Assembly (NCBI RefSeq): GCF_042453785.1
Contig: NC_091671.1
Location: forward strand, 6,766,001 to 6,830,000
From: Malus domestica
Lineage: Eukaryota; Streptophyta; Magnoliopsida; Rosales; Rosaceae
Direction of reading: 5' to 3'
DNA length: 64,000 nt
Position numbers and translations under genes: made by a program. Shown piece after piece: positions 52,501 through 63,153 of this stretch. The notes below the pieces were generated by a model. That model was given only the letters and a program-made list of their open reading frames with translations, was not told the DNA's origin and searched no databases. Position 1 is the stretch's first letter. Every line of letters begins with the position of its first letter.

Positions 52501-54906
52501 TACGGTCCACCATGTACGTTGGTGAGACTTGAACTCAAGCTTTTAACGAGGAGAAGCAAGTTCTTCCCAGGAAGACACCCATTGGCAGTCTGTTACTCTG
52601 CATAAGTGCATATTTTGACTATTCTATTTTATTTCAGAGTCCCATTTTTAGTAAAATTTAATGAGGCTTGAAAATAAATATTTTCTGCTTTCCTTTTGTT
52701 TTTTTCCTCCCACAATATAAGACCCCTTATTTCCACATTTGAGCTGTTTGAGTGTTGACGTTGAGAAACTCATTGCTTTCCGTGTCATTGTAGGTTAATG
52801 GTGTTGCCCAATTGCACAGTGATATTTTGAAGAATGAGTTATTTGTAGACTATGTCTCTATATGGCCAACAAAGTTCCAAAACAAAACCAATGGGATTAC
52901 TCCTCGTCGGTGGCTTCGCTTTTGCAGTCCTGAGCTCAGTAACATAATAACCAAATGGTTAAAAACTGATGAATGGGTTACCAACCTGGACCTACTTGTA
53001 GGTCTTCGAAAGGTATGTATTTATGTTTTCAAAATATATATAGAATTGTTTGTCCTTGCCAGAGCGTTCCTGCAGTTGAATTATTAAAACTCAATGTGTT
53101 TTCTCCAACAGTTTGCCGATGATTCAAAATTACAAGAAGAATGGGCGTCTGCCAAGATGGCTAATAAGAAGCGTTTGGCACAGTACATAGAGCATGTGGC
53201 AGGTGTCAAGATTGACCCAAACAGTCTATTTGACATACAAGTGAAGCGTATCCATGAATATAAGAGACAGTTGCTGAATATTCTGGGTGCAGTTTATCGG
53301 TATAAGAAGTTAAAGGTATAAAAAGCATATGAACCTGCATGCTCTTCCAACTTGATTTCTGTATGCATCTTTGTCAATTTCTTCGTAATGGTTTTGCACC
53401 CACTAATTACACTTCATAGAGTTTCATCAAATTCTTTGGAGGCAGGATTTAAGGCTAAAGAACACTAGTAAATTTATGCATGGTTTTTGAGAACTTGCTT
53501 GTAACTGAACTGTCGCAGGAGATGAGCCCTGAAGAGCGGAAGAAGACAACTCCACGTACTATCATGATTGGAGGAAAAGCATTTGCAACATATACAAATG
53601 CAAAAAGAATAGTCAAGCTGGTAGACGATGTTGGTGCTGTGGTCAACAAGGATCCCGATGTCAATGGCTACTTGAAGGTTTGTTAATATTTTTAAGAGGT
53701 GCTTCATATCTCATATTTGCTTGCATTGTTTCTGGACATCCTGTAAAGTTTCAGTTGGGAGTTAGGACCCTGGTTTGATTCTGACCATTACCATTAATTC
53801 TTCAGGTTGTATTTGTTCCAAATTACAATGTATCTGTTGCCGAGATACTTATCCCAGGAAGCGAGCTGTCACAACATATCAGCACTGCAGGCATGGAGGC
53901 AAGTGGCACAAGCAACATGAAATTTGCTCTGAACGGTTGCCTCATAATCGGAACATTGGATGGGGCTAATGTGGAAATCCGTGAGGAAATTGGGGAGGAT
54001 AACTTTTTCCTCTTTGGTGCAACAGCAGATGAAGTCCCTAATCTGCGCAAGGACAGAGAGATCGGCCTGGTATGAGGCTTCATTTTCTCTTTATTATATT
54101 AGTGGCACTCAGATCAGTGCAAGTAGTATGAAAGCTCTGCACTCATTGTTCTTAGAGGTAGATGTCTTCTTATCTTCGTTAGAAAATGGTACTGACATCA
54201 TGAAGCTTTAATTTCGGGACAACTTGCCAAAGCCTGAGCAATATTTATATGAATTTCTTACATCTAGCTGAAAATTTAATTCATTTTTGTGCGTACTGGT
54301 AGCACAACTCTTCCTTATCTGACTTTTCCCCTTCTTGTAAATCACGCAGTTCAAACCAGATCCTCGGTTTGAAGAAGCCAAGCAGTTTGTTAGGAGTGGA
54401 GCATTTGGAAGCTACGATTACAATCCACTTCTTGACTCCCTGGAAGGGAACACCGGTTATGGTCGTGGTGATTATTTTCTTGTAGGCCATGACTTCGCAC
54501 AGTATATGGATGCTCAGGCAAAAGTAGACGAAGCTTACAAGTAAGACGTCAAACCTCCTAACCTTTACAATATAGATTTCTTGAATTGCAAGTATCTACT
54601 CGAAAAGAAAATCCGCAAGCATTTACCCACATGTTGGCTGTTGTCATGAATCACACTGCTTGAAATATGAGTCCATCGCCACAATATAAGGATTTAGGAA
54701 AAGGTTCGGGGTTTAGGGAGAGTTGCTAATATAACTATTTCCACTACCTTTGATACGGGGACCCGTTTTTCACCTGCAGGGATAGGAAAAGGTGGCAGAA
54801 GATGTCCATACTAAGCACTGCAGGGTCTGGCAAGTTCAGCAGCGACAGGACAATTGCTCAGTACGCCAAGGAAATCTGGAACATCGAAGAGTGCCGCGTA
54901 CCATAG
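49543..54906 (+). CDS. PHS2: Alpha-glucan phosphorylase, H isozyme, cytosolic
   Basis: Fifteen coding exons: 49543-49761, 49847-50026, 50251-50427, 50511-50596, 50843-51032, 51238-51330, 51655-51839, 51985-52102, 52185-52313, 52794-53012, 53112-53315, 53519-53677, 53806-54069, 54350-54540, 54780-54906. Joined 2541 bp, 846 aa, in frame, about the length of the Arabidopsis cytosolic enzyme. It phosphorolyses alpha-1,4-glucans to glucose 1-phosphate; in leaves the cytosolic form acts on heteroglycans in maltose metabolism after starch breakdown. Signatures: [116 protein letters not shown], and the pyridoxal-phosphate site [20 protein letters not shown] with the Lys at about residue 692. No transit peptide and no long mid-protein insertion, which separates it from the plastid L form. 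An upstream 5' UTR intron ends at about 49504. Confidence 0.96.
50675..50757 (+). mobile_element. 83 bp RTE/SINE tail in phosphorylase intron 4
   Basis: A perfect 17 bp duplication TATCGTAAATTCACATG (50658-50674 and 50758-50774) encloses a segment that is only the conserved tail: [15 protein letters not shown] then stop in one frame, CCCCACTTAGTGGGAAAAGG, and TTG repeats. It is a very short 5'-truncated LINE or SINE insertion and looks recent because the duplication is perfect. Confidence 0.85.
52435..52600 (-). mobile_element. Possible tRNA-derived SINE in phosphorylase intron 9
   Basis: On the minus strand there is a stretch like a tRNA B box (TTGAGTTCAAGTCTCACC) preceded by TGCCAATGGGTGTCTTCC, an A-box-like position. 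Ends and target duplication were not found, so this remains tentative. Confidence 0.35.
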
Positions 54907-55896
54907 ATCCATCCACGGTGCTGGCTCTGATGCTTATGTTAATGTTGTATTTATGACACGAGAAGCTTAAGGTAAAGAATAAAAGAAGCCAACAGAAGTA
55001 GCAACCGCCATACATACCCTGTTTGTATTATTGTGCGTGAGGTCTAATTTTGGTCCACACACAACGATCCAAAGACAAAAATAAACAAGTGTGTGTAGGA
55101 AGAGAAATAATGCGCATGGTAATCGTTTGGCCTATGATTGCATCACTGTTCGTTTCAAAATTTTCTCGATTACTATGGAAGTGAGTATCTTTGCTCCATT
55201 TGGTTATGCTGGATGGTAGTTGGGGACCAAAACAAATTATATTCACGCATCCTAAATAATTTTTCTCACACCTTTTTATTTTTTTTAATATTTTCTACAC
55301 GCTACTAACACTTAATAGAAAAATATTAAAAAATTAAAAAAATATGAGAAGTAATTTAGGATGTGTGAACAGTCTCCTATTACAGAACTACGTAAACCAA
55401 GGACTTTTTCCTAACTCTGTCACGTAAACCGGGTGTAGACCGGGTCAAGACCGCGTCATGTGAGGGAGTTGAGAAGAGTTTGTGCAGCTCTTGAAACTCG
55501 TTATTGGGTTGGCTTTTATAACTCGCTAGATTCTACATATGAGAAAATGGATGCTACTTTCAATTTTCAACCTTCTACTTAATCAAAATTTTGTGAGAAA
55601 CCTCCCCAAATAAAATCCAGTCAGAAGAGACCAGCTCAATCCCTATGAACGTAAGTAATATGTTTTCAACTTCTGCATAAAATTAGACCAAACATCGGAA
55701 AGCGAATAGTATCAGATAGTCATGATATGTTCCAATAAAATGACAAACTGGCCAACTCCACCATATACAATAGTTAAGTCTCAGCTAATAGTACCCATCC
55801 CTAAAGAAAGACGTTCCCCACTCAACCCCCTATTGGTACCTACATCACGAAATCACCATCCCTACACAAAACTAGACACATGCAAAGTAACATCCT
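54907..55896. other. Convergent 3' intergenic region
   Basis: 3' UTRs of the phosphorylase (plus) and of SR45a (minus) face each other here. The only repeat I see is the MITE at 55242-55370. Confidence 0.55.
55242..55370. mobile_element. Small MITE, TTCACRCATCCTAAAT ends
   Basis: Left arm TTCACGCATCCTAAATAATT pairs with the reverse complement of the right arm TTCACACATCCTAAATTACT; interior AT-rich with ACACTTAATAGAAAAAT. About 129 bp. Superfamily uncertain. Confidence 0.65.
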
Positions 55897-58083
55897 TCAC
55901 GATGAAGGTGAAGTAGACCTAGGGGTAGCAGATCTTGACATAAATCTGGAACTTGCATTCACACTCGGACTCCGGCTGCTTGAGTAGCTCCGCCTGGAAG
56001 AACCCCTGTGAGACTTTGAGCTCCTGCGTCTGGGAGATACGCTTCGAGAGTAACTCCTCCTTGACCCCTTCTTCACCGGTTCAGGTGATACACTAGGGGA
56101 ATAACTCCTCCTGGAGGTCCTCCTAGGCCTGGGCGAAGGACTTGGGGTGTAACTCCTCCTCCTAGGTCTGGGTGAAACACTAGGTGAGTAGCTCCTGTAA
56201 CTCCTCCTCCCACGCCTGGGAGAGACACTGGGGGTGTAGCTCCTCCTTGAGCTCCCCCTTCTCCTCCTAGGTGACACACTAGGAGAGATAGAACGATAGC
56301 GACGCCTCCTACCATGGTCAGAGTCATCTGGTGAATAGTCCCTGCCGCGGTGTCTCCTTCCATAGTAGGAGTCATCTGGTGAATAGTCCCTGTAGCGCTG
56401 TCTCCTTCCATAGTAAGAGTCATCTGGTGCATACTCCCTGGAGTCATATGGAGAGTAGTCCCGATCATGCCTTCTCACTGGTGACCTGCTGTAGGGGGAG
56501 CGAAACCGAGAGTAAGATCTACGCCGACTGTACTCAGGAGAGTATGACCTCCTCCTACGGTAGGGTGGAGAGGATGACCTGCTCCTGCTTCGGTCAGATG
56601 AATGAGGTGACCGGCTATAGCTCCTCCGATAAGGAGAGTAGGTAGGAGACCTACGAGGAGGTGAGTAGCTAGGGGTTCGTTGTCGAACTACAACAAAATA
56701 ACAGACATTAGAGCCAGAAATAAGATATGCAGATCAATGCAGAGATGGTCTTTAAAATCAACTTACCGTGAACTGTTCGCAGCCCAAGATACCTTCCTGG
56801 AGTGGGAGTTCTCCCTCTCCGCCTTCTAGCCTAAAATAGATGAAGACATAATGAGACCAGGGAAATGCCAATCAACGGGGATGCAACTATTGTAATCAAT
56901 AACATTGACTTCAGAAGACAAAACTATCAACCGGGCAATGGAAAATAACTGAAATAGCACAACATTCTAATACGTAAAGAAAGAGAGAAATGCAGGGCAT
57001 ACAACCCCAATGATCTGATACTTGTTGAATTTGATTTGTTTGTTAAGTTGTGGTTTGGAATTCGACGCAGAGCTGCTTCACACAGCTAAACCTGCTGCCA
57101 CAAACACTTCAAGTGGAAAGAAGCAAACAACTTTCAAACTCAAATAACTCGTAGCAAATCATCTTGAATCCATAAACATTGCCAAACGAAGTGTGGTATC
57201 AAATAGGATAAGACTAAAAAAATACGACTGTCGATCAATCATCGAAATAAAATATTGAGGAACATTTACCTTCTCCACTGTAATGACACGGCCTTCAAGT
57301 ACAGATCCATCTAAGTACTTGATACAGCGCTCAGCCTCATCAACGTTTTCCATCGTAACAAACCCAAATCCCCGAGATTCTCTTGTCCATGGATCAACCA
57401 CGAGATGAACATCAGTGACCTGTAAACCAAAGGTACAGAAACTAAGAACACTACAAAAATAATAAATAACTTCCGAGTTACATAACAGCTAATTAGGAAA
57501 GGGCAATCATACCTTTCCCTCAGCTGCAAAGTGCTTCTCTAGCTCTCTCTTTGTAACCCGAGGCGACAATCCAGTCACATACAAATTGTTCCCCGGGTTC
57601 TCCACAGACGGACTTCTGCAAAGCCAGCATCAAAATCCATACAATCAGAAACGTCCACAACATAAAAAATATCCAATTAATATTATCCAAATGAGAAGCA
57701 ACTTTGCTAAAGGCACAACCTTGACCTGTATCTCGACCTTGAAACAGACCTCGAAAGGGAACCACTGTATCGCTTCGGGGATGGAGAGTAGGAATACCTG
57801 ATCAAGTAAAATGAAAATAAACAAATTGAAAATGAATTATTACAACCAACATGGCTATTCGTAAAGGCTACTCATTGGGTTGTTAATGAGTACCCATTAA
57901 GACTCATTTAGTTTGATTTCACCTTGCACCATCATTACCACTTCCAATCTCTGGTAATATAAAATTAAACGGGTCTTAATGGGTACCCATAAAAAAAAGC
58001 AATGGCTAATCATAAAAAATTTAAGAACAGTGCAAGGGACTAGTTCTGAACAAAACGCACCTTGACCTTCTGGAGTACGACAT
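55897..58083 (-). CDS. SR45a: SR-type splicing factor SR45a (Transformer-2-like)
   Basis: Six coding exons on the minus strand: 58061-58083 (only 23 bp with the ATG), 57726-57797, 57513-57615, 57270-57419, 56767-56830, 55897-56687; joined 1203 bp, 400 aa, in frame. Starts MSYSRRSRYSYSPSPKRYSG; RS-rich N-terminus to about residue 60; one RRM with RNP2 LYVTGL and RNP1 RGFGFVTM inside VVDPWTRESRGFGFVTMENV; the linker KARRRRGRTPTPGRYLGL typical of Tra2/SR45a; then a long C-terminal RS domain with DYSPDDSYYGRR repeats and many SPSVSPR units. SR45a acts in the nucleus on splice-site choice, interacts with U1-70K and U2AF35b in Arabidopsis, and its own pre-mRNA is alternatively spliced under heat and strong light. 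C-terminal domain is longer than I recall for the Arabidopsis protein. A 5' UTR exon (58596 to about 58735) is spliced to the ATG exon. Confidence 0.92.
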
Positions 58084-58595
58084 CTGAGATAGAATAACAA
58101 AATACAAACAAAAACCCAGATTAGTATTAGGAATAACACGAATACATAATTAACAAAAATCAAAAGATCGCAAAAAAATAAAAAAAAGCCCAAAATCTCA
58201 ACTTTTTGTAATTTTTATTACATCATTAAATTCAAACAACCAGATTCTCACATATCATCATAACGCAACAATTAATCACCAGTTTCAGTAACGAAAATGT
58301 ATAAAAAAAAATTTAAAAAAATCCCGAATTTCTCATAAATTAATATCAAATCGCATCGGAATTAGCGTCTACAATACCACAAACGTTAGTTTTCTAGATA
58401 AATAGACGTCGCTTATTTAAAAAGAAAAATTAATACTTATAAAAACGATCGCCAACAAAATATAACAGAAGAATAGGCGTAAATTTATACCAACAACAAT
58501 AAATTGAATAATTGAGTGAGAAAATCTAATTGCCTACAAGTACAACTATCATCAGATCAGTGAAGACGAAACACCGAGAGGGAACGAAGGCTTAC

Positions 58596-58735
58596 CGTAG
58601 CAATCACAGACAGAGATTAATCACTCTTCACTTTCCGAAATCAACGATCAATCTCTCGCCTTCTCTCTCCTCTCTCTCTCTCTCTCTCCTCTCGCTCTGT
58701 AGGGAATAGCTATGTCAGAGAACGGGAATGAACGG
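58596..58735 (-). other. SR45a: SR45a 5' UTR exon
   Basis: A donor (ATTGCTACG then GTAAGCC on the minus strand) ends this exon at 58596, and the acceptor directly before the ATG at 58084-58085 receives it. The exon is rich in GA repeats (CT repeats on plus, 58640-58695). The upper limit is set only by the TATA position. Confidence 0.65.
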
Positions 58736-58763
58736 TGAAACCCGAGGGGCAAAAACTAAAGGC

Positions 58764-58772
58764 TTTATATAA
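58764..58772 (-). promoter_or_regulatory. TATA box of SR45a
   Basis: TTATATAAA on the minus strand, about 30 bp upstream of the presumed start of the GA-rich 5' UTR exon. Confidence 0.7.
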
Positions 58773-58789
58773 GGAAGGAACACGTAGGA

Positions 58790-58802
58790 GAAGATTCTGG
58801 AG
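58790..58802 (-). promoter_or_regulatory. Heat-shock-element-like triplet
   Basis: GAAGATTCTGGAG on the plus strand reads as GAA-nn-TTC-nn-GAG, that is two perfect and one near-perfect inverted nGAAn units, 18 bp upstream of the TATA box. This is the format bound by heat shock factors and fits the heat induction known for SR45a in Arabidopsis. ACGTG lies between it and the TATA box. Confidence 0.5.
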
Positions 58803-58852
58803 CACCGGACGCCAAACCACATTAAAATACAATTTAATGTTACGTCCGGTGC
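58802..58852. repeat. 51 bp near-perfect hairpin in SR45a promoter
   Basis: GCACCGGACG (58802-58811) and CGTCCGGTGC (58843-58852) are perfect inverted repeats, and ACATTAAA pairs with TTTAATGT inside. It overlaps the far edge of the heat-shock-like triplet. It could be a tiny foldback transposon or a structured promoter element. Confidence 0.7.
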
Positions 58853-59603
58853 CAACTTATGCCACGTGCTGACCAGTGATGGTTTTGGTAAAATTGGTAA
58901 TTACCACCAACTTCTTCAGCACATAATCGTTTTTGCAAGTAGCATTTTATTAGAAACAATGAAACGTATTGAAATTCAATGTAAGAAATTCAATTACATT
59001 TTGCGTCAAAGATTTTTATGGTCACTGTGAGTATTTTTAAACAAAAATATTATTTTTTTATTAATATTTGGGTAATTATATGTATTTTTTTTTAGTAGTG
59101 ACAGGACTACATAGGCTGATCGATCTTATTTTAATTAAAAAAAATGTTACAAATGATGAATAAATATGTGTTAAATATAACTCATTTTTAAAGAAGATGT
59201 TAAAAGGTCAACATTAAACATAATAGTAAAAAACTAATATTAGTATTTTCCAACAAAAATATCAATTTTATGTGGTATGACATGGATTGCTAGCAAATAT
59301 AGTTGGTCAATAAATTAAGGTGCTATATGAGTTTAAATTTTAATTTTGTGTTTAAAATTAAGTTAGATGAGTGAGCTAAGCCTCACAATGTACAAATAAT
59401 AACGTAGTTCAAATTCGTCTTTCGCGATAATCGATCTTAAGGTCTCTCTCATCTACCAATAAAAAGGGATACCAATGACCGTAGTACTAAGTAACAAGGG
59501 GTATGATAATTTTTGGAGAAATGTGGAATGATAAATTAGGCATGAAAAGTACAATAAATTTTGTAATCAAATACCCACAACGAAAGTTAAAAAAAAAAAA
59601 AAA
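58853..59603. other. Intergenic with a worn MITE
   Basis: No gene seen. The part at about 59165-59360 resembles the MITE at 7804-8168 (AAAGAAGATGTTAAAAG, TATGTGGTATGACATGGATT) and is probably a decayed relative. Confidence 0.45.
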
Positions 59604-60692
59604 GGGTTTTATCACAAATGGTCCATGAGATTGATCAAACTCATTATTTTGGTTCCTAACTTTCAAAATCAATTAATGTGGTCCCTGAAATTCACTACCC
59701 ATCAATTTGGTCATTCCGTTAAGATTCCGTCAACTATTGTACGTGGGACCCACAAATCCAATGAAATGGTGACACGTGGATTACACAAAATAAGGGTTTT
59801 TATCACAAATAGTCCCCCGACATTGATCAAACTCCTCATTTTGGTTCTTGAGTTTCAAAAATCAATAAATTTGGTCCCTAACCTTCACTCCCGCACATCA
59901 ATTTAGTCATTGTGTTAAAATTTCATCAATATTTTTCGTTTGTATGCTGATGTGGTCCCACTAATTCATTCATATAACTCCACGTGGATTAACTAAAAGA
60001 AACTATTTTTTGTTAAGAGTGAACCAACATATGAGTATTCTGCATTGACATTTTTCTCACATCCCACATCACCAATTGGAAAAAATTCAATCTAGATTTG
60101 ATAAAATCGAATCCAAATTCAATTCAAATTTGATGGGACTATAACAAACTAGAAAGAATGAGGAGTGAGTTCAAGATGCCAAGTATTCTAGTGGTTTCAT
60201 GGTGCCTTCTTTTTCTTTTTTAACATACCTGATGAAGACGATGATGACTTTATTTTTCTTTTAATTTTGATTTTTAGTTTCTTATTTTACTTTTAGTTTT
60301 AAATTTAAAAAAAAAAGTTCCTTGTAGTTAATACATGTGGCTCCATATGATTGGATTAATGAGACAAAAAATATCAACGAACCTTTAATGGAAGAATTAA
60401 ATTGACATGTGGTATTGAAAGTCAGGGACCAAATTTATCGATTTTTGAAACTCATGGACCAAAATGAGAAGTTAGATTAATGTCAAGGACCATTTACAAT
60501 AAAAACCTTATTTTATGTAATCCACATGTAACCATTACATCGAATTTGTGGGTTCTACATACAAACTAACAGAATAGTTGACAGGATCTTGACGCAAGGA
60601 CCAAATTAATATGGGGTAATGAATGTCATGAACGATATTGATTGATTTTGAAAGTGAGAGACCAAAATGATGAGTTTGATCAGGAATAAAAA
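59604..60692. mobile_element. MULE-like element with doubled terminal inverted repeats
   Basis: The left arm has two tandem units of about 190 bp starting GGGTTTTATCACAAATGGTC (59604) and GGGTTTTTATCACAAATAGT (59794); both go on with GATTGATCAAACTC-, ATTTTGGT- and GTCCCTGA-type blocks and end near ACACGTGGATTA. The right arm carries the same pair in inverted orientation, ending near 60508 and 60692 (CCAAAATGATGAGTTTGATC, then ATAAAAAC). The middle (about 60010-60300) is AT-rich without a transposase. Long TIRs of this sequence type suggest a Mutator-like non-autonomous element. Flanking duplication was not resolved. Confidence 0.65.
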
Positions 60693-60891
60693 CAACAAAA
60701 AAACCGGTTTATAGTTGATACCAAAGGCAGTGAAGAAGTAACGACGATGACACTTCTTTGAGTTCTTTCGACAGCCCATCAAGCAAAACCTGCCAAAAAC
60801 TAAACCCTACATAATCGGAAAAAAAAAAATCAACAGTGTTCGAAAGGTTTTTTTAACCCCCAAAACACTCCAACCCTGGAGCCCAAAACAT

Positions 60892-61028
60892 GGATCTGAT
60901 AGAAGCCGCGAATAGGCTCTCGTTCCAGATCGGATTCTTTGGCCACAATAGCCACTTCGGGCTTGAGTCCCTCTCCACCGTTGAAGGCTCCTACCCCGTC
61001 AACTCTCTCCTTGATTTCATTCTGGTCA
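60892..61028 (+). pseudogene. Possible orphan first exon, unrecognised
   Basis: An ATG with good context (AAAACATGG) opens MDLIEAANRLSFQIGFFGHN followed by SHFGLESLSTVEGSYPVNSL and LDFIL, balanced codon use, and a possible donor GTCAGT at 61029. GC content rises over the flanks. No second exon is found before the copia gag fragment at 61320, so it may be a fragment of a gene. I do not recognise the protein. Confidence 0.35.
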
Positions 61029-61319
61029 GTTCTCTCCTTCCACTTTGCAATTCCGCTGCCAATTTTATTTTCGTCCAGGGTTTGCCTTCGCAAAGTCACT
61101 CCCTTTTACTTCTTAATTTGCATAAATTGGATGCCATTATGTTTAAGTGTCGAATTGCCGTGTTGGACTTTGGTATAAGTGCATTTGGAAGCTGAATTGT
61201 AATGTGGAGAGTGTAAGTTTGAAAGCTTCAATGCTTCAATGGTAAGCAACCAAAGATTGGTTTCAAAATTTGTTTCCGGAAACTGGAGACTAGGAGAGTA
61301 TTTTCAATTTGGTGTGAGC

Positions 61320-61890
61320 GAGATCAAATCTTGATGATTTGGATAAATTCAACTCTATCTAAAGATCTCATTCCTTTGACTATTGGAATGGATGATTCCA
61401 GATCCCTGTGGCTTTCTCTGGAAAAACGTTTTGCTAGAGCTTCTCGCACACACATTCATAGTCTTCGTGCTAAGATTCAAATGATCCAAAAAGGTGATTC
61501 TTCGATGACTGATTACCTCAATTCAATTAAAGAAATTACTAACAAATTGGTTGTTGTGAGTGAACCGATTTCTGAGTCTGATTTGGTAGCCTATATTCTG
61601 TTTGATCTCCCTGATGATTATGAATCATTTGTTGATTCCATTGAAACCAGAAATGAATCTGTTACTTCTAATGAACTTCATGGTTTACTTTTGAGCAAGG
61701 AAATTTCCTTTCAAAAGCGTAAAACTCGATTGACTGCACCCAATGCATCTACTCCATTTCATGCTTATGCTGCTCAATCCTCCAATAATTCTAGTCATAA
61801 CTCTTGATTCCGAGGGAATTATTAAGGCCGCAACCAGAATCGTACCAAATTCAATCAAAATCGCAATTTTGGGGGAAATCAGGGTGTTGT
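61320..61890 (+). mobile_element. Ty1/copia gag fragment, fossil
   Basis: The plus strand encodes part of a copia Gag (the UBN2 / gag-polypeptide type): WINSTLSKDLIPLTIGMDDS, LWLSLEKRFARASRTHIHSL, DYLNSIKEITNKLVVVSEPI, then an Asn/Arg-rich stretch. No pol follows and no matching LTR pair is seen. Broken, probably with more than one break. Confidence 0.8.
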
Positions 61891-62437
61891 TCCAACATAA
61901 CTTGTATCAAATTACTTGTCTAAAAACCTTAATGGTCGCGAATCACTAAGACAATTAGATAGTTTAATCGCAGTGATTAATAATTCAGAGCAAGCATGCA
62001 TCCATTCATAAGTAAATTAATAAAGTCACATATTCATGATAAGGCTTAAGGCTTCGCTCTAGCAAAAGGACTAGTTACGAACAATCATAATAAAAACTAA
62101 AGAAAATATATTAACTAGAAAAAAGATTGAAAACACCTTTTAAGTTCTCCAAAATATTGCGTCTCCTCCCAATGTTGCATCCCCCAAACCCTAATAGCTA
62201 AAAAGTCTTATTTATACTACTCCAAATTAAAACCCTCATAGAAAAGGTTTTTTAAATAACAAAAGGATAACTAGAAATTATATTCATATTCTGACTAGGA
62301 AATCTGCCCATAAAAAAGATAGCCACGTTCCTGCCCATAAAAAAGAAAATCATGTTCTTTCATCACTTCATTGCCATGAATTTGGCAAAGAAGATTCGTC
62401 AAAGGTTCAAATAAAAAATCTATCTAAACCCTAAACA
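61891..62437. other. AT-rich, probable retroelement remnant
   Basis: No gene. Stretches such as CCCCAAACCCTAATAGCTAA and TCTTATTTATACTAC look like the leader or LTR part of a retroelement, but I cannot place ends. Confidence 0.35.
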
Positions 62438-63148
62438 TTGTTAGAAACCAATCAAATATCAAGTATATAATATATAACAATTGTACAGTTTATTTCTAAT
62501 AGAACTTTCACAAAAGATACAATATATCTCACAATATGAACAATTAATAAAATTGAATAATAAATCACAAAAAAACACTGACTTGTTGTTTGAAGATAGA
62601 GGCTTGCAAAAGCAATCTCCTAAGACAGAAATTCGTCCATGCACCAGTGCAGCAGTTCTATGGACGTCTATCTTGCAGGATACAACTATCTAATTTAAGT
62701 TCTTGCACTCGAACTTGGATTCTTGTCAAATTGGTTGCAGTGTTTCTTTGTGAAGTATGAAAAAGGAGGCGATGAAATTGTTGTTTTGGTTTCTGATTTG
62801 ACAGCCATATTTATAATGGCGTAATGGAGCAGTTAAAGATGTTCATGTTTATCCTTAAGAACGGTTGTAAATGTTCCCGTGATCAGTTTTATCCTTTCGG
62901 AAAAAACTGAATGCAAAAATAAAAAATGTAAAAATGATACTTGTGTTTTTCGTCCATCCGAGCCCCAAGGACAATCTTTGACATTTAATATATGCACTCA
63001 AACTATCCAAGTCTAGGACCTAAGGTCCATAACTTTGGCCCAATTTCTTTCAAACCATAAGTGTGGAAACACACTTATAGAGTGGATCTTCTAAAGAGGA
63101 ATAGGCGATTTGGGAGTAAGAATCCCACAAGTTTCACAAGTTCCAACA
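62438..63148 (-). mobile_element. Copia-type solo LTR, 711 bp
   Basis: Begins TGTTAGAAAC and ends GTTCCAACA, so the ends are short inverted repeats with TG...CA, and it is flanked by a perfect 5 bp duplication AACAT (62433-62437 and 63149-63153). No second copy or internal domain is nearby, so it is a solo LTR. The minus-strand start TGTTGGAAC is typical of many plant copia families; orientation is inferred from that. Confidence 0.8.
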
Positions 63149-63153
63149 AACAT

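Noticed and set aside
56073-56468. 131-codon second minus-strand frame overlapping the SR45a RS domain
   Set aside because: Shadow frame of the repetitive RS coding sequence.
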